From assembly GCA_028751875.1 (NCBI GenBank), contig CM054134.1, positions 71,576,571 to 71,640,570 on the forward strand: 64,000 bases of DNA, read 5' to 3'. Made by a program: the position numbers and the translations under genes. The DNA is from Rapana venosa. Taxonomy: Eukaryota > Mollusca > Gastropoda > Neogastropoda > Muricidae. Below are positions 52,915-64,000 of the stretch, piece by piece. The notes beneath the pieces were generated by a model. It was not told the DNA's origin. It searched no databases and saw only the letters and a list, made by a program, of their open reading frames with translations. Position 1 is the stretch's first letter; each line of letters begins with the position of its first letter.

Positions 52915-54055
52915 CCATGATGTTACTGTAAATACCTAGGGCTTCAGTAATTAATACATTTTTAAACCGTTATATTGCAGATTAATAGCAAGCCAAGAAC
53001 TAAAACTGGAGCTCTGAAGCAATGCAACTCATTATGTTGAGGAGTATCACAAATAAGGTCATTACAATCTGAAGCCCGAAAAGTCTTCAAACGACAATTT
53101 TCTCCCATGCATTGGACTGCCTTCGCGGAAAATGTTTGAAAAGATTTCAACACACCCACTGTTGCTTCCCCAAACGGAAACTTTCCTCTTCAGCTATTCA
53201 TTCTTGAATCGAAGGAGTTTCAAAGAGTACTATCTAAACAAGATTGTTTTCCTTGCTCCATAGTCAGATTGTATTCTTGAGGATTTTTTTTTGGTGTGGG
53301 TTTCAGATTTGTTGTTTTTGTTTTATTTAATTCCTATTCTTTTTCTCTGCTGAAATGCCTGAAAAGGCTGAAATAAAGAGAGCTGGTGATGGCCTCTACC
53401 AAGGGCTTTATTGGTAATATCAGTTGCTAAAATATTTACAGTGCTGAGGCCTACATATATAATACATATCAAAATACTGCTACACCTTAAAATGTCATGA
53501 TGGGGGTGTCTTCATCCATGGCAAGTTTCTAGCATACAAGCCTGTATTTTTTCCCCCTTTGAAAGCTGTATTGCTGTCTGCTTCATGTATATTAATGTAA
53601 TAAATAATGTTTAAACTAAAGAACAAAAATCCTCTAAAAATGAAGTATGGCTACCATACAGCTCATTCACACGTGTATGCTTCTCAATCACTGGTGTGTA
53701 CTTGCTGTTGCACAGTGATTCCTCACTGGGATGAGTGAGACAAGAGAACGTAAGTCTGGGTGAACCCCTGGGTTACTTTAGCAACAGTTACAGTTGGAAA
53801 GAACTGTGAAACAGATTGCGCAATTTTAAGCATTTTTTAAAATAATTGCTGCCATTATTTATTTTTTTTATAACAGAAAAGAAGTTGCTTGTTTTTCGTT
53901 GGGCTTTTTTCAAACACTCTCACTCAAACAACTTTTTAAAAAAAAATCTGTGAACAATGTGACTTGTAGATTTTTTTAAAAGAAATTCATTTGTTCTTTT
54001 ACCAGAAATCTAAGTGAGATTGCGTGTGTGTGTGTATAAGCGTGCATGCATGCGT
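52915..54055. other. No recognisable gene
   Basis: AT-rich clean sequence. Nothing coding or dispersed recognised. Confidence 0.4.
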
Positions 54056-54061
54056 GTGTGT

Positions 54062-54085
54062 GTCAAGTCAAGTCAAGTCAAGTCA

Positions 54086-54156
<71 letters not shown>
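54062..54156. repeat. (GTCAA)n pentamer then (GT)n
   Basis: About four to five TCAAG units run directly into a GT tract of about 70 bases. Confidence 0.9.
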
Positions 54157-54157
<1 letters not shown>

Positions 54158-54526
54158 GCATAGGATGTGAGAGGTATGGGTGGTGGAGAGGAGCTACAGT
54201 GTGAAAGGGCACTTGCACTTCTTAATGTACATGAGAAAAAGCCTATGCATAAATGAACACAGACCACTTTGCAGGAATTGCAGGAACTGCGTAAAAATAA
54301 CTCTTCAAAAGTGTTTTTTTAAATCTGTAAACAGAACTATGTGCAAAAGACGGGTCAATGTCAATCAAAACCAAATTATTCTACCTTACTTCTTCAAAAG
54401 GCTTTGTAGACTAAAACAAAAACAACCCCGAAAAACGTCTTTCAAGGATTTTGGCAGAAACTCGCATGTATCTTGACAGTTAAATAAGGTATTTTTCAGC
54501 CAAACTGATTACCAGAAATACGCTAG

Positions 54527-54531
<5 letters not shown>

Positions 54532-54609
<78 letters not shown>

Positions 54610-54632
54610 TGCGCGCGCGCGCGCGCGCGCAA
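54532..54632. repeat. (GT)n-(GCGT)n-(GC)n compound array
   Basis: GT tract, then GTGC units, then CG dinucleotides ending at 54632. Confidence 0.95.
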
Positions 54633-54762
54633 TATTTTGTCCTCACACTAGTAAGTTGAAGACGAAAAACGATCCTGGTTACTTGTGCAAGCAATGAATA
54701 GGATAATTTGACAGCTTCTGCCTATGACAGTGACACTGACAGTAAACCCTATCCTTTTTCTG

Positions 54763-54763
<1 letters not shown>

Positions 54764-54834
<71 letters not shown>

Positions 54835-54900
54835 GTGTATGTATGTGTGTGTATGTGTGTGTGTATGTTGTTGTGTGTGTGTGTGCACGCGCGTGTGCGC
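54764..54900. repeat. (GT)n with GTAT and GCGC parts
   Basis: GT about 62 bases, GTAT units, GT and a GCACGCGCGTGTGCGC end. Confidence 0.95.
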
Positions 54901-55054
54901 ATCTGTATACAGTGTATGCTTGCATAAAAGCGTGTTCTATTTCGGGTAGGCTACGGTAAGTTTACTAATAAAAATGTACATTCTCAGTTGGGGCCTCTTG
55001 CAGGGGCCGCAAAAAACCTAGGGCCTACTAACTATACGCAGATGAAGAAAAGAA

Positions 55055-55257
55055 AGGGGGGGGGGGGGGGGGGGGGAAGAAACGAAAGACAAAAGAATGA
55101 ATGAAAGAAAACGAAAGCTTTCAAACGAAACTACTATATATAGGCACTGACAGTGGTGGGAGAGAAGGGAAAAAAAACAACTGCCGAAGACTCCTGACAC
55201 TCAACTGTGCAGAACCTTGTATTGGCAGAATTGGCGCGTTACAGCGAGGTACACTTC

Positions 55258-55290
<33 letters not shown>

Positions 55291-55480
55291 AAACCCCATC
55301 CAAGTTACTGCCTCTGTTTACACAGAAAAGCAGACACCATCCTCTCCCCCCCCCCAAAAAAAAAAGTCAGACAGCAGCTGCTGCCTTTGGGACTGGGGGG
55401 GGGGGGGGGGGGGGAGAGCTACTGGAGTAAGAGAGGGGAGGGTGGGGGTGGAGGTGGGGGGTGAATGAAAGGAAAACAGC
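55055..55480. repeat. G and C homopolymer cluster
   Basis: G run 55056-55076, C run 55260-55281 with an A run, C/A runs 55345-55365, G run 55395-55414, then GGTGGGGG. No gene. Confidence 0.9.
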
Positions 55481-55717
55481 ACCAAGTAGTGTGTGTTTGA
55501 GGAGGGGGCGGGGGAGGGCCTATAGTAGGTTGGCGAAGGGGTTGGGGGGTTGGAAATGGAATGGAGGAGAAGAAGAACTGAAAGGAAAAAAGATACTCAC
55601 AGAAGGCAAAAATAACAACAACAAACTTGAACACAAGTTGAGGACAGCTGCTACAAAGAGATCAATGATCAGCAGCCTATGCTCTTGCTCTTGATTGTTG
55701 TATTGGTTAACAAATAT

Positions 55718-55840
55718 TCACACACACACACACACACGCACGCACGCACGCACGCATGCATGCACGCACACGGAGAACACTCTCTGTGTGTGTATGTGCA
55801 TGCTTGCGTGCATGTGTGTGTGCGTGTGTGTGCACGCCCA
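55718..55840. repeat. (CA)n-(GCAC)n and (GT)n arrays
   Basis: CA then GCAC/GCAT units and, after 'ggagaacactctctg', GT/GCAT units. Confidence 0.9.
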
Positions 55841-56227
55841 CATGCATGCACTTATGTACATATACATAGTACACTAGTACCTTACTCATAGAATCCAACA
55901 ATCTCTTGAGCAAAAATACACTGGGGAAAATGAGTCAACAGTCTAAACAATCCAGTGCTGCTTGTTTTGCAAAAAAATACCTAGAGTCTAGAGCTGCTTT
56001 CCCCTCAATTTCCCTCCAACCCCTTTTCTCCTTCCTTCTCTACTGGTCTATCCTCCCCTTCCCTCCCTCCTCCTTCTAAAAAAAAACAACCAACCAAACA
56101 ACAACAGCAAAGCCGAATGGTACTACTATACAGCACTGGTAAAGTAGGGAAGAAAGGATGGGGAAAATGTAGTTCACAGGTCTTATGATGTCTAGATAAT
56201 TTGGTTAATCAATATCAACAGTTTTAT

Positions 56228-56582
56228 TTATTTATTTATTTATTATTCTTTTATATCGAGGATAATGAAATAAGCACTCGTGCTTTTTTACATCCAGTCC
56301 CCATGTGTACGCGGTTTTGCAAATTTTGTCATCTGTTTCCACCGGCACACAATGGCCTACTCTTCCGAAAAGCGGGACAGGATTTAACGTGTGCGCATGA
56401 TGTTCTGCATGCGTTCGAACACGGGGCCTCGGTTTATAGTCTCATCTAAAGGACTTTGACATTCAGTTCGATTTTCTTGTCAAACTGGGAAGAAAGGACG
56501 AGGCTGGGAATCGAACCCAGAAGCTCACGGTTAACTTGGCAGGCAAACGTCTTAACCATCCTGCCACCTTTCTTCCTTCCTA
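56228..56582 (-). mobile_element. tRNA-derived SINE, shared-tail family
   Basis: Minus-oriented, close relative of 29688-30036: head 'ggatggttaagacgtttgcc' with B box GGTTCGATTCC, body with 'aagtcctttagatgagac', 'gccggtggaaacagatg', 'gactggatgtaaaaaagcac', and end 'cttatttcattatcctcgatataaaagaat'. A (TTTA)n tract borders the tail at 56225-56250. Confidence 0.88.
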
Positions 56583-56589
56583 GTAGCCC

Positions 56590-57075
56590 TTGAAGGTACA
56601 GTCTATGTTTCCCTGGACCCTTAAGTCAATATCTTCTTAAAATCCCTGTACTGTATATATAATGTTCCCATGGATCCCAGAGGTGTATGCTCACCCGATG
56701 AGTATACATTTATATCCCTTTGCAATCCTTAGGTAAATAAAATATTCCCAGATCCCTGAGGTATACACGATTCCCTGGATTCCTCAGGTATGTATGTACA
56801 CCTGGATCCCTGAGGTATATGTTCCCCAGATTGCAAAATAAATTATGTTCCCTTGCAATCCCTAGGTAAATATTCCAAGATGTGAGGCATATATTCCCCT
56901 GAATCCCTGAGGGATATGCTTACCCAAGAATCCCTGATTTCCATATGTATGTTTTCTGTGGTCTCTGCAGTACGTGTTTCCCACCAGGATCCATGAAGTA
57001 TGTCCACCCCCCCCCCCCCCCCACCCCCCCGGATCCCCAAGGCAACAGATCCCTGAGGGATACACCTCCCCCTCC
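56590..57075. repeat. Degenerate GGATCCCTGAGGTA tandem array
   Basis: Irregular units of about 25-40 bp built on 'tattccc(c)tggatccctgaggtata' with variants 'gatcccagaggtgta', 'ttcctcaggtatg', 'aatccctaggtaaat' and 'gaatccctgagggat'. About fifteen units are recognisable. No relation to the SINE families and no ORF. Confidence 0.8.
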
Positions 57076-57084
57076 CCGATCCTG

Positions 57085-57086
<2 letters not shown>

Positions 57087-57137
<51 letters not shown>

Positions 57138-57160
57138 ATATATTATATATATATAATCCC
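57087..57160. repeat. (TA)n microsatellite
   Basis: TATA tract with 'tattata' interruptions, inside the degenerate array. Confidence 0.95.
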
Positions 57161-57394
57161 CTAGGCATACATTTTCCTTCAAGTACAATCACCCCAAGGT
57201 ATAATTATCATGTCCACATGTATACATACAAATCCTGTTTCTATGTTTTACCAGGTATATATTATAATGTCATAGGAGGTGACAACATATATGTATGTTT
57301 ACTGGCATGATTAGTGATGTGGCATAAACATAAAACAAAACCAGACAAAGTAACATATCGTGTCAACTTATATCATGAAAATCTTGCATTTGTT

Positions 57395-57505
57395 TGGTTG
57401 TTTGTTCCTCAGAGCTCCAAGCTTTTGGCAACAGTGATATTTTCGCATATGTGACTGTTTTTGCCTACCATTAAAGTAGCGGTATTCTGACTTCAGAGAT
57501 GAGAT
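57395..57505 (-). repeat. Shared repeat core, partial
   Basis: 'tgttcctcagagctccaagcttttggcaacagtgatattttcgcatatg' and 'accattaaagtagcggtattctgacttcagaga'. No body follows. Confidence 0.65.
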
Positions 57506-57857
57506 CATTGCGATGTAATAAACTAATACGATGTATAAAAAGAAAATATTTGTAAGACTTACTTGAGAAAAAGAAAAGCATGAGAATGGACCGTGAAAGC
57601 AGAAGAAAAAGCAAGAGAGTTGTTTTTTTTAAAAGGTAAGAAAAACAACAGAAAGAAAGAAAGTGATAGAAAAGGGGAATTTCCAAAAGTGGGGATGCCG
57701 TTTATACTGAAAGCGTCTCCACAGGGGCAAACTGTTGCATGATGTGCCATGCATGAGACAAACTGAGAAATAGGCAGTTACATAATAGTGTGTGTGTGTG
57801 ATTATTTGTGCGTGTGTCCATGCATATGCACGTCTGAAGCATATGTGTATTTAATCT

Positions 57858-57915
57858 CTTCTCTCTCTCTCTCTCTCTCTCTCCTCTCTTCTCTTCTCTC
57901 ACACACACACACACA

Positions 57916-57983
<68 letters not shown>
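57858..57983. repeat. (TC)n-(CA)n compound microsatellite
   Basis: TC tract 57860-57900 and CA tract 57900-57983. Confidence 0.95.
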
Positions 57984-57984
<1 letters not shown>

Positions 57985-58505
57985 AGGTATGTGTATGTTT
58001 ATGTATTTGGGTCGAAATGGGGGCGGGGGAGGAGGGGGGGAGGGAGCCGGGGAGAAGTTCTGCATGCTCATGCATGCACACGTGCAGGCACGCGAGATAA
58101 ACAGAAAGTTGAGCACCCAGGTCACAAGACCGACTTTTTCTGCTTCTGCTCTTCTCTTCAAGTTTCCAAATTTTATACAGCTGAAAGAACAATTAAGTCA
58201 GAGTGGAAGGGGGGAGGGGAGAGGCTGACAGGAAGGGAGGAAGGAGGAGGGAGGGTGGTAAGAAGGAGTGTGGGGGATGGATGAAAGATGAGAAGAGGAG
58301 GTGCCATGAGGCATGAAAGCAGCAAGCTGGGCAGAAGAAGACAGTAGCAGACAGGCCTCCCTCCCTCCTGTCACAAGAAAAAGAGCCGAGAGTAGACTGA
58401 GTTAGGCTGCGCTCCACTGTTAATATCTGGCCGGGGTTTTGGTATAATACCTTAGACAAGCATACATCAGTTACCACTGTGTCCGCAATAATAAACAATG
58501 ATTAG

Positions 58506-58614
<109 letters not shown>

Positions 58615-58857
58615 TGCACTGTCTCAAGCAATTTAGCACAAATTCTGTTAGTTTGATTTGAAACTTCTTTTTTCCCCCAGCAAACACTGTGTGGATCCAT
58701 TATTTCATTGTCAGCTAGAGGCTTTCCCAACCACACTAATTATACGGCATCATAAGCAATTCTCAGAACGTGATGACTTCCTAGCTTTTCATAACTATTT
58801 CACAACAATCTTTGTATTTATTGTTTCAACTTCTAAGACTTGTTTTCCCGTACATTC

Positions 58858-59272
58858 CTTTTTTCCTCATTCCTCAGCAAGAGCGGCGAGTCGTCAATGG
58901 TGAGATTTTGCATACAATTGCATATATTTGCAACCTGTTTGGCCGCCCTTAAGGTAGACACCAGTGTTCATATGGTTGTTGTTGTTTTTTTAAATTGTCA
59001 TCTTTTCCTCATTCATCTTGTCATCTTTTCTTACCAGCACACAAAGGCATACTCTTCTGAAAGATGCATCAGGTTTTAACATGTGCCCAAGACGTGTACA
59101 TTCCTACATCGGGCCTTGTTTAAACTCATCTGAAGGACTTCTTGGAGTGGAGTCAATACTGGTGTAAACTGCATGGGAAAAATCACCTTGAACAGCCGTT
59201 TTAGTGGAGGCCTGGAGCTTCACTATCAGATCGTGAGCTCAAACACTCTAACCACTAGGCTATCCCCCCCTC
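58858..59272 (-). mobile_element. SINE, core + body + tRNA-like head
   Basis: Core 'cattcctcagcaagagcggcgagtcgtcaatggtgagattttgc', 'cccttaaggtaga'. Body 'accagcacacaaaggcatactcttctgaaagatgcatc', 'ctcatctgaaggactt'. Minus-strand head 'ggatagcctagtggttagagtg' with a degraded B box near 59215. Confidence 0.75.
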
Positions 59273-59329
59273 CCCTTATAAATGTTTTAAAATGAGTCAA
59301 CTTTTTCTGAATGGTACCATGACACAATA

Positions 59330-59640
59330 TGACCCAAAAGGTAACAGTGGAGTGCTGCTTAACCACTGTTAGTCTCTGTGCTGTAGCTCTGAAGGACCGA
59401 AGGTTTACCACACCACTTTACCCAAAAGCTAAGAGTGGGGAGAGCGGCCTCACCACTCAAACCTCTGTGCTGTTGCTGTACCTAGGGGCCTAGTTCAGTT
59501 CAGAAGGACCACAAGTCTCTGTCTATGATACCACTTCACCCAAAACCAAAAAGCTAAGAGTGGAGTGCGGCCTTGCCACTCCACGTCTCCCTGCTGTAGG
59601 CTAGTTCACTTCAGTTCTGAAGGACCCCTGGTTTCTGTTC
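59330..59640. repeat. Tandem repeat, about 110-130 bp unit, 3 copies
   Basis: Copies begin near 59330, 59410 and 59510. Shared words: 'cacttta/ccacttcacccaaaa', 'gctaagagtgg(a)g', 'gcggcct', 'ccactca', 'ctctgtgctgt', 'gttcagttc', 'tgaaggacc'. No coding potential recognised. Confidence 0.75.
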
Positions 59641-59644
59641 TCAG

Positions 59645-60160
59645 TCACTTCACTGCTTCTCTCATCTGCTTTTTCTCAACCCACCTACTACTTGTCTTGT
59701 GTACATCCTCCTTCCCTCCCTCCATCCCTTTACTTGGCCATCTTTCTCACATAATTGGGTTAGCAGCTGGCCGGACTTTTTCGGTAATCTCCAGTTGCAA
59801 GGCACTTCTCTGCCGAATGGCATACTCAAAAAGGAAGAGGCACTTGACTGTATGGTAGATTTGTATGGTGTATAATTTAGTGAGCAGCAATGCTGATGCT
59901 GACTGAAAATGCAGTCTTGCTGCTCTACTCAGTTACTATCACTGCTGAAGGCTGCCATTTTCAAAGGTTGGTTTTTTTCCCTTTGGTTACACCAAGAAAA
60001 CCCCAATATATCTAGGTCTTATGGAATTGGTTGGGTTATTTTTTTTTCCATATCCAGTAAAACAGAAGCAAATTACACTCAATCAAACTGGGGGAAAAAA
60101 ACCCCACCCAAACTACAAGTGAAGTTGAAAACGAGTTAAAAAAGTCTCCTTGGCTTATTC
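59645..60160. other. No recognisable gene
   Basis: Clean sequence without motif. ORFs short and Ser/Leu-rich. Confidence 0.4.
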
Positions 60161-60164
60161 CTGA

Positions 60165-60255
60165 AACTGGAATGCAGCTATCTAAATGGTGGGCAAATTC
60201 AGTTGCATACGCAAAACTCTCCATTGGTGACCTCAGAGCTCTAGTCAAGGAAACA
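60165..60255 (+). repeat. Shared repeat core, inverted partial copy
   Basis: 'gtgggcaaattcagttgcatacgcaaaactctccattggtgac' + 'ctcagagctctag' is the reverse of the core block. It lies head to head with the copy that begins at 60285. Confidence 0.65.
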
Positions 60256-60284
60256 AAATTTCCAAAAGATATGAGTTTTTGTCA

Positions 60285-60770
60285 CTCCATGGCTACAGCT
60301 CTAAGGTTCCCCAATGGCGATGTTTTGCAAATGTGACCATTTACTCGCCGTAAGGCAGCCGCATCCTGTCAACTGAGATGTCTAAACACAACACCAGAAA
60401 CGAGAGTGCATGCAGCGTTTGTAGATTTTGTCATCCATTCCCACCGGCACAAATGGCCTACTCCTCTGAAAGGTGGAACAAGTTTTAATATGTATGCGAG
60501 ATGTTCTGCATGCGTAAATTGCATGCGGGACCTTGGTTTAGTCTCACCTGAAGGACTTTTGAGGGACTAGCAGACAAAATCCCGTCAAATTGCAACCACA
60601 TGCTCTTGTCTACATGCACATCAAGGGATATAATGGCTATTGCATGTCCACGAGTAGGCACCCATACACAAAAGTATAATTTACAAAGTGGCTTAAACTC
60701 AGGCTGTCAAATCATGAGTGCAAAGGCCAAAGCTGTAACCACCAGGCAGGCTATCCCATCCCCCATATTT
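60285..60770 (-). mobile_element. SINE, core + body + tRNA-like head, with insertion
   Basis: Core 'tggctacagctctaaggttccccaatggcgatgttttgc'. Body 'ccattcccaccggcacaaatggcctactcctctgaaagg', 'gagatgttctgcatgcg', 'gtctcacctgaaggactttt'. A block at about 60590-60695 (also at 61010-61125) intrudes. The minus-strand head near 60760-60710 has 'ctggtggttacagc'. Confidence 0.7.
60590..60695. repeat. Direct repeat, copy 1
   Basis: 'cacatgctcttgtctacatgcacatcaagggatataatgg' through 'ccacgagtaggcaccc' and 'acacaaaagtataatttacaa'; matches 61015-61125. Confidence 0.85.
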
Positions 60771-61014
60771 TTACTTTAAAATTTAACACAGTGAAAGATG
60801 AGAAACTGTTTATTATAATTTTTTTATAATTGTTATGCCGTTACTGTTAGTTGTATCAAAATGCTGCTCTTTATTTACTACTGTGTCGCCTCTTTGATGT
60901 ATACTTGTAATTACAACCATATGGTTTACAAGCACATGGACCTGCTCATATCAATGTAATTTTGCGAGGGTGAATTGCATGGGCACAATTACAGAAGTAT
61001 TCCTTAACATATTA

Positions 61015-61125
61015 CGACCACATGCTCTTGTCTACATGCCCATCAAGGGACATAAATATATTATAATGGCATGTCCATGAGTAGGCACCCAATGGCCCAT
61101 ACACAAAAGTATAATTTACAATGAA
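61015..61125. repeat. Direct repeat, copy 2
   Basis: Second copy of 60590-60695, about 90% alike by eye, with a small insertion 'aatggccc'. Confidence 0.85.
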
Positions 61126-61375
61126 TCAATACAGTGACCCAGAAAAAGGGATTAACAAAGAAGCCTGAATCTGGCAAACCAACAACAAACACACACAAAA
61201 GAAAAGAATCTGGCAAAAAAAGTCAATCTGGCAAACTATGTCAAAGGTAAGTCAAGTGCAACACTGGATTGCATATTTTTGCTAGCTGTAAGCCAAGATG
61301 TTTAAAAACACACCAAAAAAATCCCAGACACATCTCCCTGCCCTCCCTCAACATGGGTGTATGCCTGCGTGCACA

Positions 61376-61376
61376 C

Positions 61377-61418
<42 letters not shown>
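61376..61418. repeat. (CA)n microsatellite
   Basis: CA tract of about 40 bases. Confidence 0.95.
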
Positions 61419-61419
61419 G

Positions 61420-62785
61420 TCAAAACTTTTCAAGCTCCTGTGAGCTATTTCACCACAGATGTTGAACTGGAGGATGAAATTTATGTATACATGAATGGGT
61501 GGGTGTATATGTGATGATGTATGTCTTCACTCTCCTGCACTGCCTCATTACATGTATGCATGTAGTTCCCTTCCACCTTTTAGCTCAGCACTCACAAAGA
61601 AAAAAGGGATGGGTGGGGGAAAAGGTGTGAAGATGGAGGTAGATGGGAGGTAAGGGTGGTGGTGATGGAAGAAAAACCATGGACTGTATCAGGGGGTGGA
61701 AAGCATGGGTGGAGCTTGGGGTGGTATGGGGAGAGAACTGACTGCCAAGTGGACCAATGGCTAAGAGGGCATAGAAAGAAAAAAATGGGAGGGGGGGAGC
61801 CTATGGGTATCACGAAAGGAAACATGAGAACCTGAGGGGCTGAAACTGAAATGGAGTGCCTCCACAAACTCTTGGCATCAACTTTTACATAATTATCAGG
61901 GCATGAAGAGTGAGGTAAAAGAAACCCTTTGGCCCATTTGGGAAAAAACACACACCAGGAAACTAGAACCCCTTACAAGTAAATTTCAGGTGTGGCTTTC
62001 TCTCTGCTTCTGTTAACCAGTTATCAGACTACAAACTAACAATGACACTGCCCTAATCACCCCCAGCCACTAAGCTAGTTATGATTATAGATGTATGTGT
62101 ATGCAGTTTTTTTGTGTATAAATTACACGAATCAGCTAATGAAACAAATTGCAATTGTAACACAGACAACAATCTGACATCTACCAACTAACCAAGACCT
62201 GCGAGAAGATGATATAAAAAAGGGTTGCTTTGACTCCACCAGATCAAATTATATGAAAATAACACGAAAAAGACATTCAAGATGAGGCTTAGCTAACAAA
62301 ACCAGTGTGCATATGGTATTATGCTCTCCAGTAGAGTACTGGCTTATCTGTTAGTGTTATCAAAAACAAACAAGACAACCAAACCCTCTGTGACTACGCA
62401 GACTTCATCACTGATGTATTACCAACAAACACGAGATGCCAGGTCCTCAAAATGGGACTTCCCATGTTTGTTTTGATGTTCATTCACAAAGTTAATTTAG
62501 TTAATACAAATAAAACAAAACAATTAGTGAATGCCAGTTGGGCTTACTACCGTTTCAATTCCTCGTGTCTAATTAAAGATCTATGGCTGAAAAGAAAGTG
62601 GGGAGGAATTGAAAGAATGTGTGAATGACAAAAAATACTGCAAAAGCAAGAAACTAATTCAAAAGTATCTATGTATGCTGTTAAGTACTACAGCTAACAA
62701 AGGTTTTATTACCATAATTTGTGTCTTAAAAACAAACAACAACAAGAACACCCAACAACAAACAGTTTAAAAGCACATATTACTG
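61420..62785. other. No recognisable gene
   Basis: Clean AT-rich sequence. A Pro/Ser-rich minus ORF at 61951-61592 has no recognisable domain. Confidence 0.4.
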
Positions 62786-62789
62786 AGAT

Positions 62790-62985
62790 CACACACACAC
62801 ACACAATCTCTCTCTCTCTCTCACACACAAACACGCATGCACGCACGCACGCACGCACGCACAATCACACACACACACACCCAAACACACGCACAACCAC
62901 ACACACACTGACACACACACACACACACACACACAGTCACACACCCACCCACCCCCACACAAACACACACACACAAACACAACCT
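62790..62985. repeat. (CA)n, (TC)n, (GCAC)n compound array
   Basis: CA, TC, GCAC and CA units with CCCA and TCAC interruptions over nearly 200 bases. Confidence 0.95.
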
Positions 62986-63130
62986 ATTTTAGTATGTTTA
63001 CAAAACAGGAAAGAAGCTGCTAATCAAATAGGAGATAATCACTATCAGCACTCAATTGTCCCATCAATGTTTGAGATTAAGACTGTTTTTTCTTCTCTGC
63101 TCCTATCCTCTGATTACACATTCACATAAT

Positions 63131-63132
<2 letters not shown>

Positions 63133-63218
<86 letters not shown>

Positions 63219-63246
63219 GTGTGTTGTTGTTGTTGTTGTTGTTGTT
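63133..63246. repeat. (GT)n then (TTG)n microsatellite
   Basis: GT about 85 bases with one GCGT, then TTG about nine units. Confidence 0.95.
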
Positions 63247-63304
63247 GCTTCGATTTTACATCTTTTCACTCAAAGTGATATTGTAATGTGTATACATTAC
63301 ATGT

Positions 63305-63460
63305 GTATAATGTGTGTGTATAGTGTGTGTGTTTGTGTGTGTAGTGAGTAGTGAGTTGTGTGTGTGTTGTGTAGTGAGTAGTGAGTTGTGTGTGTGTGTA
63401 GTGAGTAGTGAGTTGTGTGTGTGTGTGACTGTGAGTATGTGTGTGTGCGCGTGTGAGTGT
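63305..63460. repeat. GTAGTGAGTAGTGAGTTGTG tandem array
   Basis: Three to four units of about 31 bp, each 'gtagtgagtagtgagttgtg' plus a GT tail of varying length. A small higher-order structure of simple repeats. Confidence 0.85.
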
Positions 63461-63469
63461 ATGTCTTTC

Positions 63470-64000
63470 AATTTATACTGTTATCTAGCCTTGAAGTACA
63501 ATATGAAAGCTGAGAGTGAGAGTGATTACTACAATATAATATAATACAAAGGTCAACCTGCCTTTTGTCACATGAATTTTTATGACTTTAGTAGATCACA
63601 CATCATTGTTAAGCTTCCCCGGTCCCAGTCACAGTGACTCAGTGATATGCTTTTGCTACATCACCCAGTAATTTACTGAGTTCTTTGTTTGTTTACAGGT
63701 CCATTGTTTCTTACCAGGCATTAACATTCTGTTGAAACATGTCATTCAAGTGGATCTAATCATCTTTGTTATAAATGTACACAAAACACTACCACAAGCT
63801 CATGTGATGGTCGTGATGCCCAAATTGGACTTATGAACAACAAAAGCAAAAGTAAAAATGATCCCCTTCATGCTAATACTTTCACTGTGTTTCAGAGTAA
63901 GATGATAAGGGTTTTTGTCATACACACCAAACCCCATCCCATCCCAAGGAAGAAAAAAACAACCCATAAAAACAAATTATAAACAAGAAATCTGTATCGT
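63470..64000. other. No recognisable gene
   Basis: Clean AT-rich sequence to the window edge. No motif recognised. Confidence 0.4.

Noticed and set aside
52515..52939. Val/Cys-rich ORFs over 52.5-52.9 kb
   Set aside because: Translated (GT)n repeat; every frame of such a tract is open.
55101..55468. Pro/Lys- and Gly-rich plus ORFs
   Set aside because: Artefacts of alternating C, A and G homopolymer runs.
59565..59858. 97-codon plus ORF, Ser/Leu/Cys-rich
   Set aside because: Starts inside the tandem repeat at 59.3-59.6 kb and has no recognisable motif or splice context.

Overview
The window looks like nuclear DNA of an animal, most likely a mollusc and perhaps a gastropod. Genes are split into exons with GT-AG borders. 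Microsatellites ((CA)n, (GA)n, (GATA)n and long G or C runs) are very dense, and several non-LTR retrotransposon and tRNA-derived SINE families recur throughout. The organism is an inference. The presence of SOCS-box and RING/B-box genes only establishes a metazoan.

Three protein-coding signals are well supported. (1) A TRIM-like gene lies on the minus strand. Its RING + B-box exon (32109-31558) has a GTAAGT donor. After an intron of about 13.4 kb comes a coiled-coil + propeller-like exon (18113-16658). One single-base frameshift breaks that second exon. (2) A SOCS6/SOCS7-type gene lies on the minus strand in four phase-consistent exons (50850-50499, 48203-48142, 46836-46668, 45243-44921). 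It encodes an SH2 domain with FLVRDS and a SOCS box with an LPVP Cul5 motif. (3) A second, badly eroded TRIM-like copy lies on the minus strand in the left part of the window (RING/B-box about 5440-4990, propeller part about 2580-1830).

Layout. 1-13,000: sequence with many homopolymer-type indels, so every reading frame is broken. It holds the eroded TRIM copy, two RTE-like LINE remnants (6295-6590 minus, 8800-11260 plus) and low-complexity DNA. 13,000-16,600: clean sequence with a SINE tail and an ORF-bearing element on the minus strand (14104-15222). It ends in a repeated tail but has no reverse transcriptase beside it. 16,650-18,120: TRIM exon 2. 18,300-32,110: the TRIM intron, filled with an SGNH-hydrolase-like fragment, a 4 kb LINE with endonuclease, RT and RNase H remnants (19.0-23.6 kb), a SINE, a complex satellite-like cluster (24.36-28.77 kb), a LINE C-terminal fragment, another SINE, and a CR1/L2-type LINE that was itself interrupted by a 242-bp insertion with a perfect 14-bp target-site duplication. 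32,110-44,900: mostly non-coding, with SINEs, a 45-48 bp minisatellite and a few candidate exons of an unidentified gene. 44,900-50,900: SOCS gene with SINE-rich introns. 50,900-64,000: no recognised gene; SINEs, long (GT)n/(CA)n tracts and several short tandem arrays.

The two intact genes would act in signalling and ubiquitin pathways (SOCS box with Elongin B/C-Cul5; RING E3 ligase), but nothing in the sequence links them functionally. The most unusual material is in the repeats: a non-autonomous ORF-carrying retroposon-like family, a composite SINE family with several tRNA-like heads on one shared tail, and the satellite-like cluster.
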